Shown: positions 44,638 to 53,586 of the stretch, piece by piece
Numbering within the stretch: position 1 is the first letter of the stretch
Layout of the letters: each line of letters starts with the position of its first letter
Assembly (NCBI GenBank): GCA_018062345.1
Contig: JAGOSL010000003.1
Coordinates: 60,850 to 124,849, forward strand
Direction: 5' to 3'
Source: Pseudomonadota bacterium
Lineage (GTDB): Bacteria; Pseudomonadota; Alphaproteobacteria; Paracaedibacterales; CAITNM01
DNA length: 64,000 nt
Notes under the pieces: model-generated
Database searches by the model: none
What the model saw: only the letters and a program-made list of their open reading frames with translations
Told to the model about the DNA's origin: nothing
Translations under genes and position numbers: made by a program

Positions 44638-45212
44638 TAAGTTCTTTCCAGTGCACAAAAAAGTTACAATGAAGCCCAAAAAAAGAGATGTCAATTGCCA
44701 ATTTATGGCTTGACACATAGTTATCCACAGATATTTTTCACGAATTATGAATACATACCAGAAGCAAAATTAAATAAAATTTTCTGATAATTTTCTTTAA
44801 AATTGGCAGAAAAGGGGGGAGTCGAGCGACCAGCCTGTTTTTTCAGCACAGGGAACAGACCCGAGCGCTGGCCTCAACAGAGTGTATTTATTCAAGATTT
44901 ATCCAATGATTTATCCACAGAATGTGGGGATAAGTTATTATGGCGAATTAGCGAGCAAATTCAACGTGTCTGCGGCATTTGAGACTTTTTATTGCTTAAA
45001 TTGAGTGAAAATTGGTTAATTTTTTGTTAACTTTTAACGTATGTCTGGTATGCAAGTAGTGCATAGAAAGATCATTTGTGTTTGCAAAAATAGTTTCTAT
45101 CAGTTTTTTTTTGTTGATTAATTGACGTGTTGAAATAAAAAAAATTGCACGGATAGTTAATTTTTTAACAGAGTACTAGAATAGCCCCAGCAAACCTCTT
45201 ACGGAAAACCTT
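44638..45212. other. Long intergenic region with DnaA-box and CtrA-like sites (possible oriC)
   Basis: No gene of credible length. Two exact DnaA-box matches TTATCCACA are at 44721-44729 and 44911-44919, and a perfect CtrA-type site TTAA-N7-TTAA is at 45016-45030, in very AT-rich DNA. DnaA boxes plus CtrA sites mark alphaproteobacterial origins. A GC-richer block at 44815-44880 has no matching RNA family I can name. It lies between an RluA gene and tadA, not the usual hemE-parA context, so the origin call is tentative. Confidence 0.3.
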
Positions 45213-45644
45213 ATGACCCCCATGCAGCAAGCTTTACATCAAGCCAAATGTGCCATATCTCATAATGAAGTTCCTGTTGGAGCTGTACTTGTGCACAATG
45301 ATAAAATTATTGCTAAGGCTCATAATCAGTGCATTAGTGACCAAAATCCGTTGCACCACGCAGAGCTTATTGTGATTTCCAAAGCATTTTACCAGTTACA
45401 AACCTTATATTTAAATGACTGTACTCTTTATGTAACCCTTGAACCTTGCCCTATGTGCGCAGCAGCCATTGCCCAAGCACGTGTTGGCAAACTTGTGTTT
45501 GGTGCTTACGATCCCAAATCAGGGGGTGTTGACCATGGCCCAAAAATTTTTGAGCACTCGCATCATAAGCCAGAGGTTATTGGTGGTATGCTAGAAAATG
45601 AATGCGCTGCGCTTATGACTGATTTTTTCAAAGATAAAAGGTAA
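45213..45644 (+). CDS. tadA: tRNA-specific adenosine deaminase TadA
   Basis: TadA converts A34 to inosine in tRNA-Arg. At 143 residues it has normal length; the zinc ligand and proton shuttle are in HHAELIVISK (H49, E51) and the other zinc ligands in PCPMC (C79, C82). The C-terminal VFGAYDPKSGGVDHGPKIFE segment is typical. Start ATG 45213 with a weak ribosome site. Confidence 0.93.
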   Translation: MTPMQQALHQAKCAISHNEVPVGAVLVHNDKIIAKAHNQCISDQNPLHHAELIVISKAFYQLQTLYLNDCTLYVTLEPCPMCAAAIAQARVGKLVFGAYDPKSGGVDHGPKIFEHSHHKPEVIGGMLENECAALMTDFFKDKR

Positions 45645-45716
45645 AATCTTAAAATAATATCCTTTTTTCTAGATCAACTACGGAGGTTTAGGATGAAGGT
45701 TTTCTAGGCTCTCCAG

Positions 45717-45751
45717 CGTCATTGTAAGCCCTGAAAGGGCGTGACAATCCA
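45717..45751. repeat. Dispersed palindromic element (copy 1)
   Basis: A 35-base imperfect palindrome of the form CGTCATTG-(T/C)-AAGCCC...GGGCGTG-CAATCCA. A second copy lies inside ccmF (50391-50427). Similar CATTGC...GCAATCC palindromes are abundant in Rickettsia and relatives. Confidence 0.7.
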
Positions 45752-45808
45752 ATTTTAATGTTATCAAATTATACTGGTTTAGCTATACTAAATTAAACTA
45801 GGCATTAT

Positions 45809-46702
45809 ATGAAGGGTTATATGAAATTTTATTGGAAAAAAGTAACTAAGTTTCTATTTTGGTCTTTATTTTTTGTGGATGCAGAAGTATCCAATTCTCT
45901 GGCAGCAGCTTCATTTGAAGATTTGCCAGTAGAAAAATCAGTAATAACAAGTCCTTTGTGCCCAGAAGAAAGCGATCATTTGGCTCAACAGCGTATAAGG
46001 CCGCTTTTAGAAAAAGCAAACGGAGATCCTCAAAAAGTTTTTAATGATTTAGCGCATCGTCTTGATATAGGTATTCTTCGTCTCCGTGAGGATTTTATAA
46101 CTGTGTTGCGATTGCATAGAGAAAGTTTAGATCCACAAACTATCTTTTATAGACTGGGTGTGTTTTTACAAAAGGTTGACAGAAACTCAGATTACCAACC
46201 GTTGATCGATCAAATGAAAGATTGGATAGCAAGTCATTATACACAAGAAATATTTAAAGAAGCGAAAAACACAATACATGGCATAGGCATAAGTCAAGCA
46301 TATAAAGTGTTACAACAGAAATGGCCAGAATTTTGTGGGCCAGCGGAAATTACCCCTGTGCCACCCCAAGCTGCCATTTGGTCACCCCAAGCCCCTGCGA
46401 TACCGTTTTCATACTATCGGGGAGAATCGGCCCGAAAAGAGATTTTTGAAAAGCACAGCGTAAGCTCTTTTCAAGATCTTTTCGATAAGGCTTTCAGATC
46501 GAATGATATTCCGGCTTTACTGGAATTTTTCAAGTACACTCACTTAAGTGACTGCTACTTTTTTTGGGATGGAAACATAGGAGATAAAACTTTGCGCGAA
46601 TGCCAAAAGCAAGCGACCGAAATTTTAAATGAAATTGCACCACCAGAAGTTAAAACGTTTATTGCATCTTATTGTAGTGCACAGAGTGATACAGCGCATT
46701 AG
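45809..46702 (+). CDS. Secreted protein of unknown function
   Basis: A 297-residue protein; start either ATG 45809 or ATG 45821, just before the signal peptide (FLFWSLFFVDAEVSNSLAAA). The mature part is helical with a tandem feel (AHRLDIGILRLREDF, YRLGVFLQKVDRN) and a proline-rich linker (TPVPPQAAIWSPQAPAIP) before a C-terminal helical domain with two cysteines. No named family. Confidence 0.6.
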   Translation: MKGYMKFYWKKVTKFLFWSLFFVDAEVSNSLAAASFEDLPVEKSVITSPLCPEESDHLAQQRIRPLLEKANGDPQKVFNDLAHRLDIGILRLREDFITVLRLHRESLDPQTIFYRLGVFLQKVDRNSDYQPLIDQMKDWIASHYTQEIFKEAKNTIHGIGISQAYKVLQQKWPEFCGPAEITPVPPQAAIWSPQAPAIPFSYYRGESARKEIFEKHSVSSFQDLFDKAFRSNDIPALLEFFKYTHLSDCYFFWDGNIGDKTLRECQKQATEILNEIAPPEVKTFIASYCSAQSDTAH

Positions 46703-46829
46703 TTAAGGTTAAAAATTGCAAACAATTCGTTAGCAGGTGCAAAATCATTTTTTTGCAATTCGTATCAGAACATACTATCTTATAATGTAATGGTTCAATT
46801 TATCCTAAATCAGTTGGAGAACTTAACGC

Positions 46830-48137
46830 ATGTCATTTAGATTTCGGCGCCGTGGCGATGTGAGTGAGCAATCACCTCAGCAAGAGCCTTTTTTTCAAAA
46901 TGCGACTGGTCAACAACAGTCATTTGTTGATCCTGCTATGTACCCACAAATGGGCCAACATCAAGGATATGATCCAAATTTTAATAGTAATTACGGTCCG
47001 CAACCTTATTTTGGGCAGCCGCAGCAGCTGCAACAACCGCAGCAAGGGCCACAAGTCCCAAGTGGGTATAAACCTTCACAGCCATTCTTTCACAATAACG
47101 AAGAAAATTTTTATACACAGCAGCAAATACAGATGATGCAAGGCATGCAGCGTCACCCGCAGCAACCTTACGCAAATCAACAACAACCTCAGTCGTCCGG
47201 GCAAAATGCTTACATGTACCCAGTGCAAGCAAGTCAATTAGGTAATTTTCAAGCAGGAGGGTATCCTCCCCAAGGATTTCAGCCCCAACAACCAGGATAT
47301 ATGCCTGAAGATGTTCGTGCTCTTGGCTTTTGGAGAGAGTCTCAAGCAAATTCTGGGTTTGAAGAATTACAGAATGAACAAAGCGAAAGCTCACCAATTC
47401 GCCTTCTTGTAGCTGTTGCAGGTGTTGCTATAATTGCAGGCTTGTCTTGGTTTGCCTACAAATGGGCAAAGTCACCAACCTCTGATATACCGCCGCTTAT
47501 TCACGCTGAAACAGGGCCTCACAAAGTCCACCCTGATCACCGAGGGGGCATTAATATCCCCTACCAAGATAAACTTATCTATGATCGCATCAGCGATGGC
47601 AATACTGCCGAACCTGCTGAACGATTACTGCCTCCCCCTGAATTGCCAATGGCTAATCAACCACAGCAGGCACCTGTTGACCAAAATCAGCAGATGGCTC
47701 AGCAACAAATGTATAATAATGCGCCTGGATACAATGCTCCGGCTAACATGCAAAATGCACAAGGGCAGCAACAACCAACGGTTGGGCAACCTCAGTATCA
47801 GCAGCAAATGCCTGCGGCAGTCCCTGTGCCTGTTGTTGAAGCACCAGTAGCCGCTCAATCACAAGAAAGTGAACCTGAGTTTGTTGCCAAGCCTGCAAAA
47901 GGAAACTACTTTGTGCAAATGGTCACGGTAACTTCAGAAGCAGACGCTCTTTCCGAGTGGAAGCGTCGTCAGAAAAAATACAATCTAAAGGGTATGAAAT
48001 CTCAGATCAAAGAGTTTGAAACCGATGACGGAAAAACTTTTTATCGCCTACTGTTGGGGCCTTTTACCGAAAAAGTCAAAGCAATGAAATTCGCTGTGAA
48101 AATGGACGGCTCAAAAGTCGTACAAATTACTGAGTAG
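46830..48137 (+). CDS. SPOR-domain cell-division protein
   Basis: A 435-residue bitopic protein. The N-terminal 185 residues are a Q/P-rich cytoplasmic tail, followed by a single TM segment (LLVAVAGVAIIAGLSWFAYKW), a Q-rich periplasmic linker, and a C-terminal SPOR domain (GNYFVQMVTVTSEADALSEW to the end, with LLGPFTEKVKAMKF). SPOR domains bind denuded peptidoglycan at the septum, so a role in cell constriction is likely. The next gene begins 4 bp after its stop, suggesting one transcript. Confidence 0.88.
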   Translation: MSFRFRRRGDVSEQSPQQEPFFQNATGQQQSFVDPAMYPQMGQHQGYDPNFNSNYGPQPYFGQPQQLQQPQQGPQVPSGYKPSQPFFHNNEENFYTQQQIQMMQGMQRHPQQPYANQQQPQSSGQNAYMYPVQASQLGNFQAGGYPPQGFQPQQPGYMPEDVRALGFWRESQANSGFEELQNEQSESSPIRLLVAVAGVAIIAGLSWFAYKWAKSPTSDIPPLIHAETGPHKVHPDHRGGINIPYQDKLIYDRISDGNTAEPAERLLPPPELPMANQPQQAPVDQNQQMAQQQMYNNAPGYNAPANMQNAQGQQQPTVGQPQYQQQMPAAVPVPVVEAPVAAQSQESEPEFVAKPAKGNYFVQMVTVTSEADALSEWKRRQKKYNLKGMKSQIKEFETDDGKTFYRLLLGPFTEKVKAMKFAVKMDGSKVVQITE

Positions 48138-48141
48138 CTAT

Positions 48142-48933
48142 ATGCGTTGTGCGTCTTATTGTGCTGGTTCAGCTTATGACATTGCTGGGATCTTTCAAAC
48201 ATTAAGATCCTCGGCAGTGGCAGCTCAGTCATACGATGAGGTTGCTCTTTTATCAATGGAACCAGGAAAAACTATGTGCGTTTTTGCCTACGGAGCTGTT
48301 GTCTTTTGGGGATATACTGTTAACAAAGAACGCGAAGCACTGCAACTTTTAATACCTTTTTTAAAATCTCCTTTGGAAAAAATTCAAGAAGATACCTTTA
48401 TTTATGAATATGGTCCTGAAACAGTAATTGATGAAGAGGGTGATCGCATTATTTTGCAATCTGATGATCCGTTGTTGAAAATTTCACTCTCATACGGCTT
48501 GTCACAATCAGCCAAACTTTCAGCTTTTGAACATGATATTGATGATACGATTCAGCGCACACGTCATATGCCAGCAGAGCTCGCTGAAAAAGGCAAAATC
48601 AGCTTGTCTCGTAAAAAAATCTCGCAGCATATTGGAAAACTATTCAGTCAAAAAAATTCCATCAACCTTGAATCTTTTGCTTTAGATACCCCAGAGTTCT
48701 TCTGGAAGCGTCCCCGCTATGAGCCTTTTTACCAGCTTTCTGTTGAATTTCTTGATATTCAAGTTCGCTTAAATATTCTCAACAGCAAGCTCAATGTGGT
48801 GCACGAACTGTATGAAATATTGAGCAATGAACTCAAACACGCTCACTCATCTTTCCTTGAATGGGTTATTATCATCCTCATCATGGTTGAGGTACTCATT
48901 TCCATTCTTAAGGATTTTCTAAGGTGGATTTAG
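48142..48933 (+). CDS. RMD1/DUF155 family membrane protein
   Basis: A 263-residue protein of the RMD1/YagE family. Typical parts are VCVFAYGAVVFWGY-like KTMCVFAYGAVVFWGYT near residues 48-64, the ILQSDDPLLKISLSYGLSQS stretch followed by KLSAFE, the helix VRLNILNSKLNVVHELYEIL and a C-terminal membrane anchor (WVIIILIMVEVLISIL). Eukaryotic members are mitochondrial inner-membrane proteins; the bacterial role is poorly known. It follows the SPOR gene immediately. Confidence 0.85.
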   Translation: MRCASYCAGSAYDIAGIFQTLRSSAVAAQSYDEVALLSMEPGKTMCVFAYGAVVFWGYTVNKEREALQLLIPFLKSPLEKIQEDTFIYEYGPETVIDEEGDRIILQSDDPLLKISLSYGLSQSAKLSAFEHDIDDTIQRTRHMPAELAEKGKISLSRKKISQHIGKLFSQKNSINLESFALDTPEFFWKRPRYEPFYQLSVEFLDIQVRLNILNSKLNVVHELYEILSNELKHAHSSFLEWVIIILIMVEVLISILKDFLRWI

Positions 48934-48987
48934 CAAGTCTCAACAAATTAATTGTATATCAGATATTGCAAAGAAAGGAAAAAAGAA

Positions 48988-49458
48988 ATGTTTGTAGATC
49001 TTTTTAAGGAATGTATGAAAAAATTTTTAATACTTGCAACAGTCTTAATTTTAAATCACTCTCTCTACTCTATGGATGCCCCTTTTGAAGAAGAACGCGA
49101 AAGCACACAAAAAGTAACACCTCAGCAGTTGCTGGATTATTTAGTAGCTGGTAGCGTTTCACCAGAATCACCTGAATTTATAGAAGCTTTATCTACCTTA
49201 TCCGAAGAACAACAAGTAGATTTTAGAAATATTCTGTTAGGGTTAAGTCCGGTAAGAAACACTCGCTTAAACGCATTCCAGTATTTCATACCAATTAATG
49301 CTAAAATTGATTTAGTGCGGTGTTTAGCAACCCTTGAATCGTCCCAATGGACCAGTAGGATTAATGCTACCATTACAGAGTACTATTCGTCTGGGGGTGA
49401 TGTGCGTAACATATACATTACTGAGACAGCGCCTCAGGTAAGAAGAAAATTAAAGTAA
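48988..49458 (+). CDS. Secreted protein of unknown function
   Basis: I choose ATG 48988 (156 residues; AAAGGA 8 bp upstream); ATG 49015 is an equally reasonable start nearer to the signal peptide (KKFLILATVLILNHSLYS). The mature part is a small helical domain with TPQQLLDYLVAGS and LDRVRCLATLE-type repeats. It lies 55 bp after the RMD1 gene on the same strand. No family recognised. Confidence 0.55.
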   Translation: MFVDLFKECMKKFLILATVLILNHSLYSMDAPFEEERESTQKVTPQQLLDYLVAGSVSPESPEFIEALSTLSEEQQVDFRNILLGLSPVRNTRLNAFQYFIPINAKIDLVRCLATLESSQWTSRINATITEYYSSGGDVRNIYITETAPQVRRKLK

Positions 49459-49518
49459 AAATTTATCTAGTGCAATGTTCATCAACACTTGAATTGCCAG
49501 AATAGGCTAATAGAATCC

Positions 49519-51225
49519 ATGCTACTTGCCTATTTTGTCGATGCTCTCTTTGGTGTTCTAGCAATTATTCTTATTCGCAATATTTTTGCCAAACAAAATT
49601 TTAAGCTTATTGCACCTTTTTGTATCAGTGCTTTTGCTGTAAGTGCGCTTTTATTTTTCTACCTTACCAGCGCCATCACCATTGCCAACGTTTGGTTAAA
49701 TTCCCACCAAAGCACACCAATTTTTTATAAAATTTCAGGGGTTTGGGGAAATCATGAAGGTTCAATGCTTCTATTTTTCACCTTTCTTTCTGCATGGGCA
49801 ACACGTCTACGGCACACTGAATCTATTCGCTTGGCTTCATTCATATTACTTGTCCTTGGTAGTTATCTTTATTTTGCAGCTAATCCTTTCGCAGTGCTTG
49901 CTATTAAAATGACAGCAGGACAGGATCTTAACCCAGCGCTGCAAAACCCCTATCTGGCGATTCATCCCCCCATCTTATACGCAGGGCAAACTTTATGTTT
50001 CTTGCTGTGGGCCAAGGCTTGTATTACTCCAGATGATCCTGAAATTCCTTTTTACACACGCGTGTGTTTTTGTCTTATCACACTGGGGCTAGCCTTGGGC
50101 GCACGTTGGGCATATACAGAACTAGGGTGGGGAGGGTTCTGGTTTTGGGACCCTGTCGAAACTGTATCCTTATTTCCCTGGCTTGCCATTGCCGCAGCGG
50201 TGCATGTTTATAAAAATAATAGCTATCTTCAAAGGCTTTGTCTGCTTATTGCCTTCCCCATGGTTATGCTTGGGTTAACATTTGTGCGTTCTGGTGTGCT
50301 TGTTTCAGTTCACAGTTTTGGCTTTGATGCTTTCAACGGAATCTGGCTTGGGGTTAGCGCTCTTGTGGTTGGGGTCATTTCTGTAGCGTTCGTCATTGCG
50401 AGCCCATGTAATGGGCGTGGCAATCCAGTGAATAGCTTCCATGCTTTAATTTCGCTTGGCTTCCTATCCACCCTTGCAATTCTTTGCGCGCTCATCCTTA
50501 TTCCTGTTTTTTTCAAAATCTGCCTTGGCAAAAATATCAGCATCAACGAGGCATTCTTTCATCAATACATTAATCCGTTCTTACTAGCAGGGCTCCTTTT
50601 TGCAGGCTTTGCACCGTATATGAAAATACATTTTTGGAGCTTTGCTAACGCCAGCTTCTGCACTATTTTATGGTATTTTTTGGTGCAACCACACTTTCAC
50701 CTTCTAGCCATTTGCGCTGCACTTGTTGGTTTTTGGCTGATTTTGAGCACGCTTAACCACAGTAAATACATTTTCACTAAAGGGTTCGTTGCTGCGCATT
50801 TAGGTGTAGGGCTTTGCATTTTAGGTGCTTCTCACGCAGAAATTTTTACTACTAAGCAAGAGATTAATATCAATGCTCTTCCCCTAACTTTTGCCGCTTA
50901 TCCTGTTCGTTATGTATCGCACCACGTGGTTGAAACCCCCCAAGTGACCAAAGAAATTTTCACATTTTCAATTAACGCAAAATTGCTGCAACCAGAAATT
51001 CAACATTTTCACATCAGCCAAGCAACTAAGCACCAAACCGCAGTGAACCGAATCAACTTCGATGATTTTCACGCAACCGTTTTCGCCAATAATAATCAGT
51101 GGAAAATTGAACTTATGCACAAACCACTTATCAACGTATTTTGGTTAGGTATTCTCATGGTGCTACTAGGAATAAGCGTGAGTATGCGGCGATTTCTTTT
51201 TAATGCTAAAAGTTCCAAGGATTGA
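49519..51225 (+). CDS. ccmF: Cytochrome c maturation protein CcmF (heme lyase subunit)
   Basis: CcmF is the integral-membrane component that ligates heme to apocytochromes c. The 568-residue protein has WGNHEGSMLL near residue 75, the tryptophan-rich WWD domain (YTELGWGGFWFWDPVE) near 200, and about a dozen helices. I choose ATG 49519; an upstream TTG start (49489) is unneeded. It is shorter than the usual 640-660 residues, mainly at the C-terminal end. A palindromic repeat (50391-50427) lies in frame near residues 291-303, in a loop. No other ccm gene is adjacent. The 3' end overlaps vapC by 20 bp. Confidence 0.9.
   Translation: MLLAYFVDALFGVLAIILIRNIFAKQNFKLIAPFCISAFAVSALLFFYLTSAITIANVWLNSHQSTPIFYKISGVWGNHEGSMLLFFTFLSAWATRLRHTESIRLASFILLVLGSYLYFAANPFAVLAIKMTAGQDLNPALQNPYLAIHPPILYAGQTLCFLLWAKACITPDDPEIPFYTRVCFCLITLGLALGARWAYTELGWGGFWFWDPVETVSLFPWLAIAAAVHVYKNNSYLQRLCLLIAFPMVMLGLTFVRSGVLVSVHSFGFDAFNGIWLGVSALVVGVISVAFVIASPCNGRGNPVNSFHALISLGFLSTLAILCALILIPVFFKICLGKNISINEAFFHQYINPFLLAGLLFAGFAPYMKIHFWSFANASFCTILWYFLVQPHFHLLAICAALVGFWLILSTLNHSKYIFTKGFVAAHLGVGLCILGASHAEIFTTKQEININALPLTFAAYPVRYVSHHVVETPQVTKEIFTFSINAKLLQPEIQHFHISQATKHQTAVNRINFDDFHATVFANNNQWKIELMHKPLINVFWLGILMVLLGISVSMRRFLFNAKSSKD
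50391..50427. repeat. Dispersed palindromic element (copy 2), in frame inside ccmF
   Basis: Copy of the 45717-45751 palindrome, read through by ccmF as VIASPCNGRGNPV in a loop between membrane helices. In-frame insertion of palindromes into coding sequence is known for Rickettsia palindromic elements. Confidence 0.75.
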
Positions 51226-51613
51226 TGACTTCAAGTTCTGTAAACTGAAAATCGTCCACATTTCGGGTTACTAATTTCATATTGTGAGTTAGGGCAGTTG
51301 CTGCTAAAAGCGCGTCAATAACAGGAAACGTGCCGCGTGCTGTTATATATCCCCACTTGTCAGCTACCTCAAAACAAACAGGTATTAATCTTTCTCCAAA
51401 CCAGCTAACTAGATCATGCTCAAGCCAAGTTAAAAGAAATATTTTACGCTCCTGATCAAGAATTTTTTCAATACCTCGTCGTATTTCGCCAAGGCTTAAA
51501 ACGCTCAAATACAATTGATCAGACGGAACAGTCTCAAACCATTTTTTCACTTGGGCGTCAGGACTTTTGCGAACTGTTTCTGATATAACATTTGTATCTA
51601 AGAGATATTTCAT
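51206..51613 (-). CDS. VapC/FitB-type PIN-domain toxin
   Basis: A 135-residue PIN RNase. The four acidic residues are visible: Asp in YLLDTNVISE, Glu in SLGEIRRGIE, and the aspartates of FPVIDALLAATA and VTRNVDDF. It overlaps the antitoxin gene upstream by 4 bp, the usual arrangement (antitoxin first), and converges on ccmF with 20 bp of shared 3' DNA. Toxin activity would be RNA cleavage, neutralised by the partner. Confidence 0.9.
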   Translation of the reverse strand: MKYLLDTNVISETVRKSPDAQVKKWFETVPSDQLYLSVLSLGEIRRGIEKILDQERKIFLLTWLEHDLVSWFGERLIPVCFEVADKWGYITARGTFPVIDALLAATALTHNMKLVTRNVDDFQFTELEVINPWNF

Positions 51614-51858
51614 AAGAAAATATCTTTTGCTAAGGATGAGTCTCGTTGTAAATCTAAATCTACTTCCTTAAGAGGAGATCTCGACATGAACTCCCAAAAA
51701 GGTAAATTAGGTCGTAAAAGTGATTCATAAGCCTTTTTTGACAGTACCACGACCTGCTCTTGGCCTCGTACCGTTACTTCTTGCGGGCCATCTTGAGTCG
51801 CTTTGCGTATCAATTCACTCAATTTTGCCTTGGCTTCTTGTAATTGCCATGTTTGCAT
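51610..51858 (-). CDS. Phd/YefM-family antitoxin
   Basis: An 82-residue antitoxin. The N-terminal DNA-binding dimer (MQTWQLQEAKAKLSELIRKA, QEVTVRGQEQVVVLSKKAYE) is characteristic of Phd/YefM; the C-terminal tail (FWEFMSRSPLKEVDL) wraps the toxin. It is followed directly by vapC and should autorepress the pair. A complete, intact module, in contrast to the orphan YafQ and the dead MazF. Confidence 0.9.
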   Translation of the reverse strand: MQTWQLQEAKAKLSELIRKATQDGPQEVTVRGQEQVVVLSKKAYESLLRPNLPFWEFMSRSPLKEVDLDLQRDSSLAKDIFL

Positions 51859-52053
51859 ACATTTTTTTCAAACTAGTCAGACTAGTCATATTATGATATA
51901 TTGCTAAGAAATGTCAAGAAATTTTCCTATCAATTTTTTCTCAAAGACACAGCCCCACATTTCTGCGCAACTATTGACAAAACCCTATACCTCAACGCAT
52001 TGTTTCATCGTTGTAATGCAATTGAACTTAATAAAAAATCCGTGGGTGTTGCT

Positions 52054-53439
52054 ATGAATCTGTACCAATTATCAAAAATGTTTGTTTTAGGCTTAGGAAT
52101 TTTTTCTACTTGCTTGTTTGCAAGCCATAAACATCCTGATGATACTGATCAATTAATGCAGCGCAAAAACCCATCTTGGCTAACAGAAACTATTGCGCCA
52201 ATGTCAGCAAGGGATCAGCTAGACGCTATAAATACCTTTAAAGCAGAAATTAATGCACACCGGCAACAAACGAATTACGTTCTTCCTTTAGGGTCAGAAT
52301 CCAAGGAAAAACTAAAAAGCATGTCTTCTTGGATGTATAGTAATTTAATAGCTGAATCTTTTAATCAAGAAGATTTGCCAGCCATTATTGAGTGCGCTAT
52401 TTCTCTTTCAGAATGCTTTTTTTCTAATCACTATCTTTTTGATGCGCTTGAGTATCAATTGTGGACTTACAACCATGAGCCACGAGGTTTGGGTGATTTA
52501 GGCTACACAAGATTATTCTATGCAATGGCCCAGTCTCGGTATTTTCCAAAGCAACAAACGTTTGGGGCATCCTCATCTTCCCATCCAGGCTTTGATTTTC
52601 ATAAGCATCTCAGTGTGATCGTTGAAAAAAAAAGAACAGAGCTAAAAGAACCTTGGATTCATTTTGATGCAAAAAGAGATATAGCACAGACCCTGTCTAA
52701 TATAATTATTGCTTACAACATGATGAGTGGTGAAGAATTTTCTGCTATTAGAGATGAATTTCATTCAAAAGCTCTAGCTTTTCCACTTGATGAAGCAATC
52801 GATGCATTGCTAATTTTGCGCAATAAATATTTCTCAATTACAGCAATTCCAAACAGCAAAAATTTGTATAAAAGTTTGTTACTCGATTTTATATGCAAAA
52901 CAGAATCCGATTTTTCAGCGAGTGCCTGTTTTGATTCAGCTCAAGAAATGCCAGCAGAATTTTTAGGGCAGCGACAATTGATTTTAGATATGAGGCAAGC
53001 TTTTAATAATAATTCTTCTCAAAATAATCAAGTAATGTCTCAGTTTGAAAGGAAAGTGGGCGAGCAATTAGCAACATTAGGCGCTCCATATAATTTGGAA
53101 AATAATGTCTATGATCCTGATTTGTGTTGCGAAATTGATTTTGTGGTCACTAACACTGAAACAGGAACTGTTACCCGAATCGAAACTGATGGGTACTTTC
53201 ATTTTAACCAAAATTTTCATGGAGTCGAGATAACCCAAGATTTAAATGGCATAACTCGTCTGCAAACAAACCTTTTAAGAAAATTTGGAAAAGTTTTAAG
53301 AATTTCTGGCGCTTGTGATAATGCTACGTATAAGAATCGTATTAAGGGCATATGCCAAAATTTCAAGAAATTCGAAGGAGCTGATTTACGAACTTGGTTT
53401 TTACCGCCTTCGCATGAATATGCTTCTTGCATAAGGTAA
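52054..53439 (+). CDS. Secreted RAP-domain protein
   Basis: I choose ATG 52054, just before a signal peptide (MFVLGLGIFSTCLFA), giving 461 residues; the open frame to 51901 adds unsupported sequence. The C-terminal 110 residues look like a RAP domain, an RNA-binding fold related to Vsr-type nucleases: CEIDFVVTNTETG, then RIETDGYFHFNQN, LNGITRLQTNLLRKFG and LRISG. The preceding 300 residues are helical. RAP domains are mainly eukaryotic (organelle RNA factors), so an exported bacterial RAP protein suggests a host-directed role. This is inference. Confidence 0.65.
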   Translation: MNLYQLSKMFVLGLGIFSTCLFASHKHPDDTDQLMQRKNPSWLTETIAPMSARDQLDAINTFKAEINAHRQQTNYVLPLGSESKEKLKSMSSWMYSNLIAESFNQEDLPAIIECAISLSECFFSNHYLFDALEYQLWTYNHEPRGLGDLGYTRLFYAMAQSRYFPKQQTFGASSSSHPGFDFHKHLSVIVEKKRTELKEPWIHFDAKRDIAQTLSNIIIAYNMMSGEEFSAIRDEFHSKALAFPLDEAIDALLILRNKYFSITAIPNSKNLYKSLLLDFICKTESDFSASACFDSAQEMPAEFLGQRQLILDMRQAFNNNSSQNNQVMSQFERKVGEQLATLGAPYNLENNVYDPDLCCEIDFVVTNTETGTVTRIETDGYFHFNQNFHGVEITQDLNGITRLQTNLLRKFGKVLRISGACDNATYKNRIKGICQNFKKFEGADLRTWFLPPSHEYASCIR

Positions 53440-53586
53440 TTCCAGCTGTAAATCGGCAGTTGAATTGTCTTTATTGATCAAAGCCTGCAAGCTTTATTGT
53501 TGCAGCTATTTATATTGCGCAAACAATGGCGTTTCCTTGTTTAATCTGTTATAAACAAATAGTCAAAATAATAATAAAGGGCCCTA

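Noticed and set aside
44815-44880. GC-rich block considered as SRP RNA, 6S RNA or tmRNA
   Set aside because: The characteristic SRP tetraloop region, tmRNA 3' end and 6S bubble are all absent; kept only as an unassigned candidate.
46981-47397. Minus-strand 138-codon frame inside the SPOR gene
   Set aside because: It is the antisense of the glutamine-rich repeats, which keep the reverse frame open; the plus-strand gene has clear domains.
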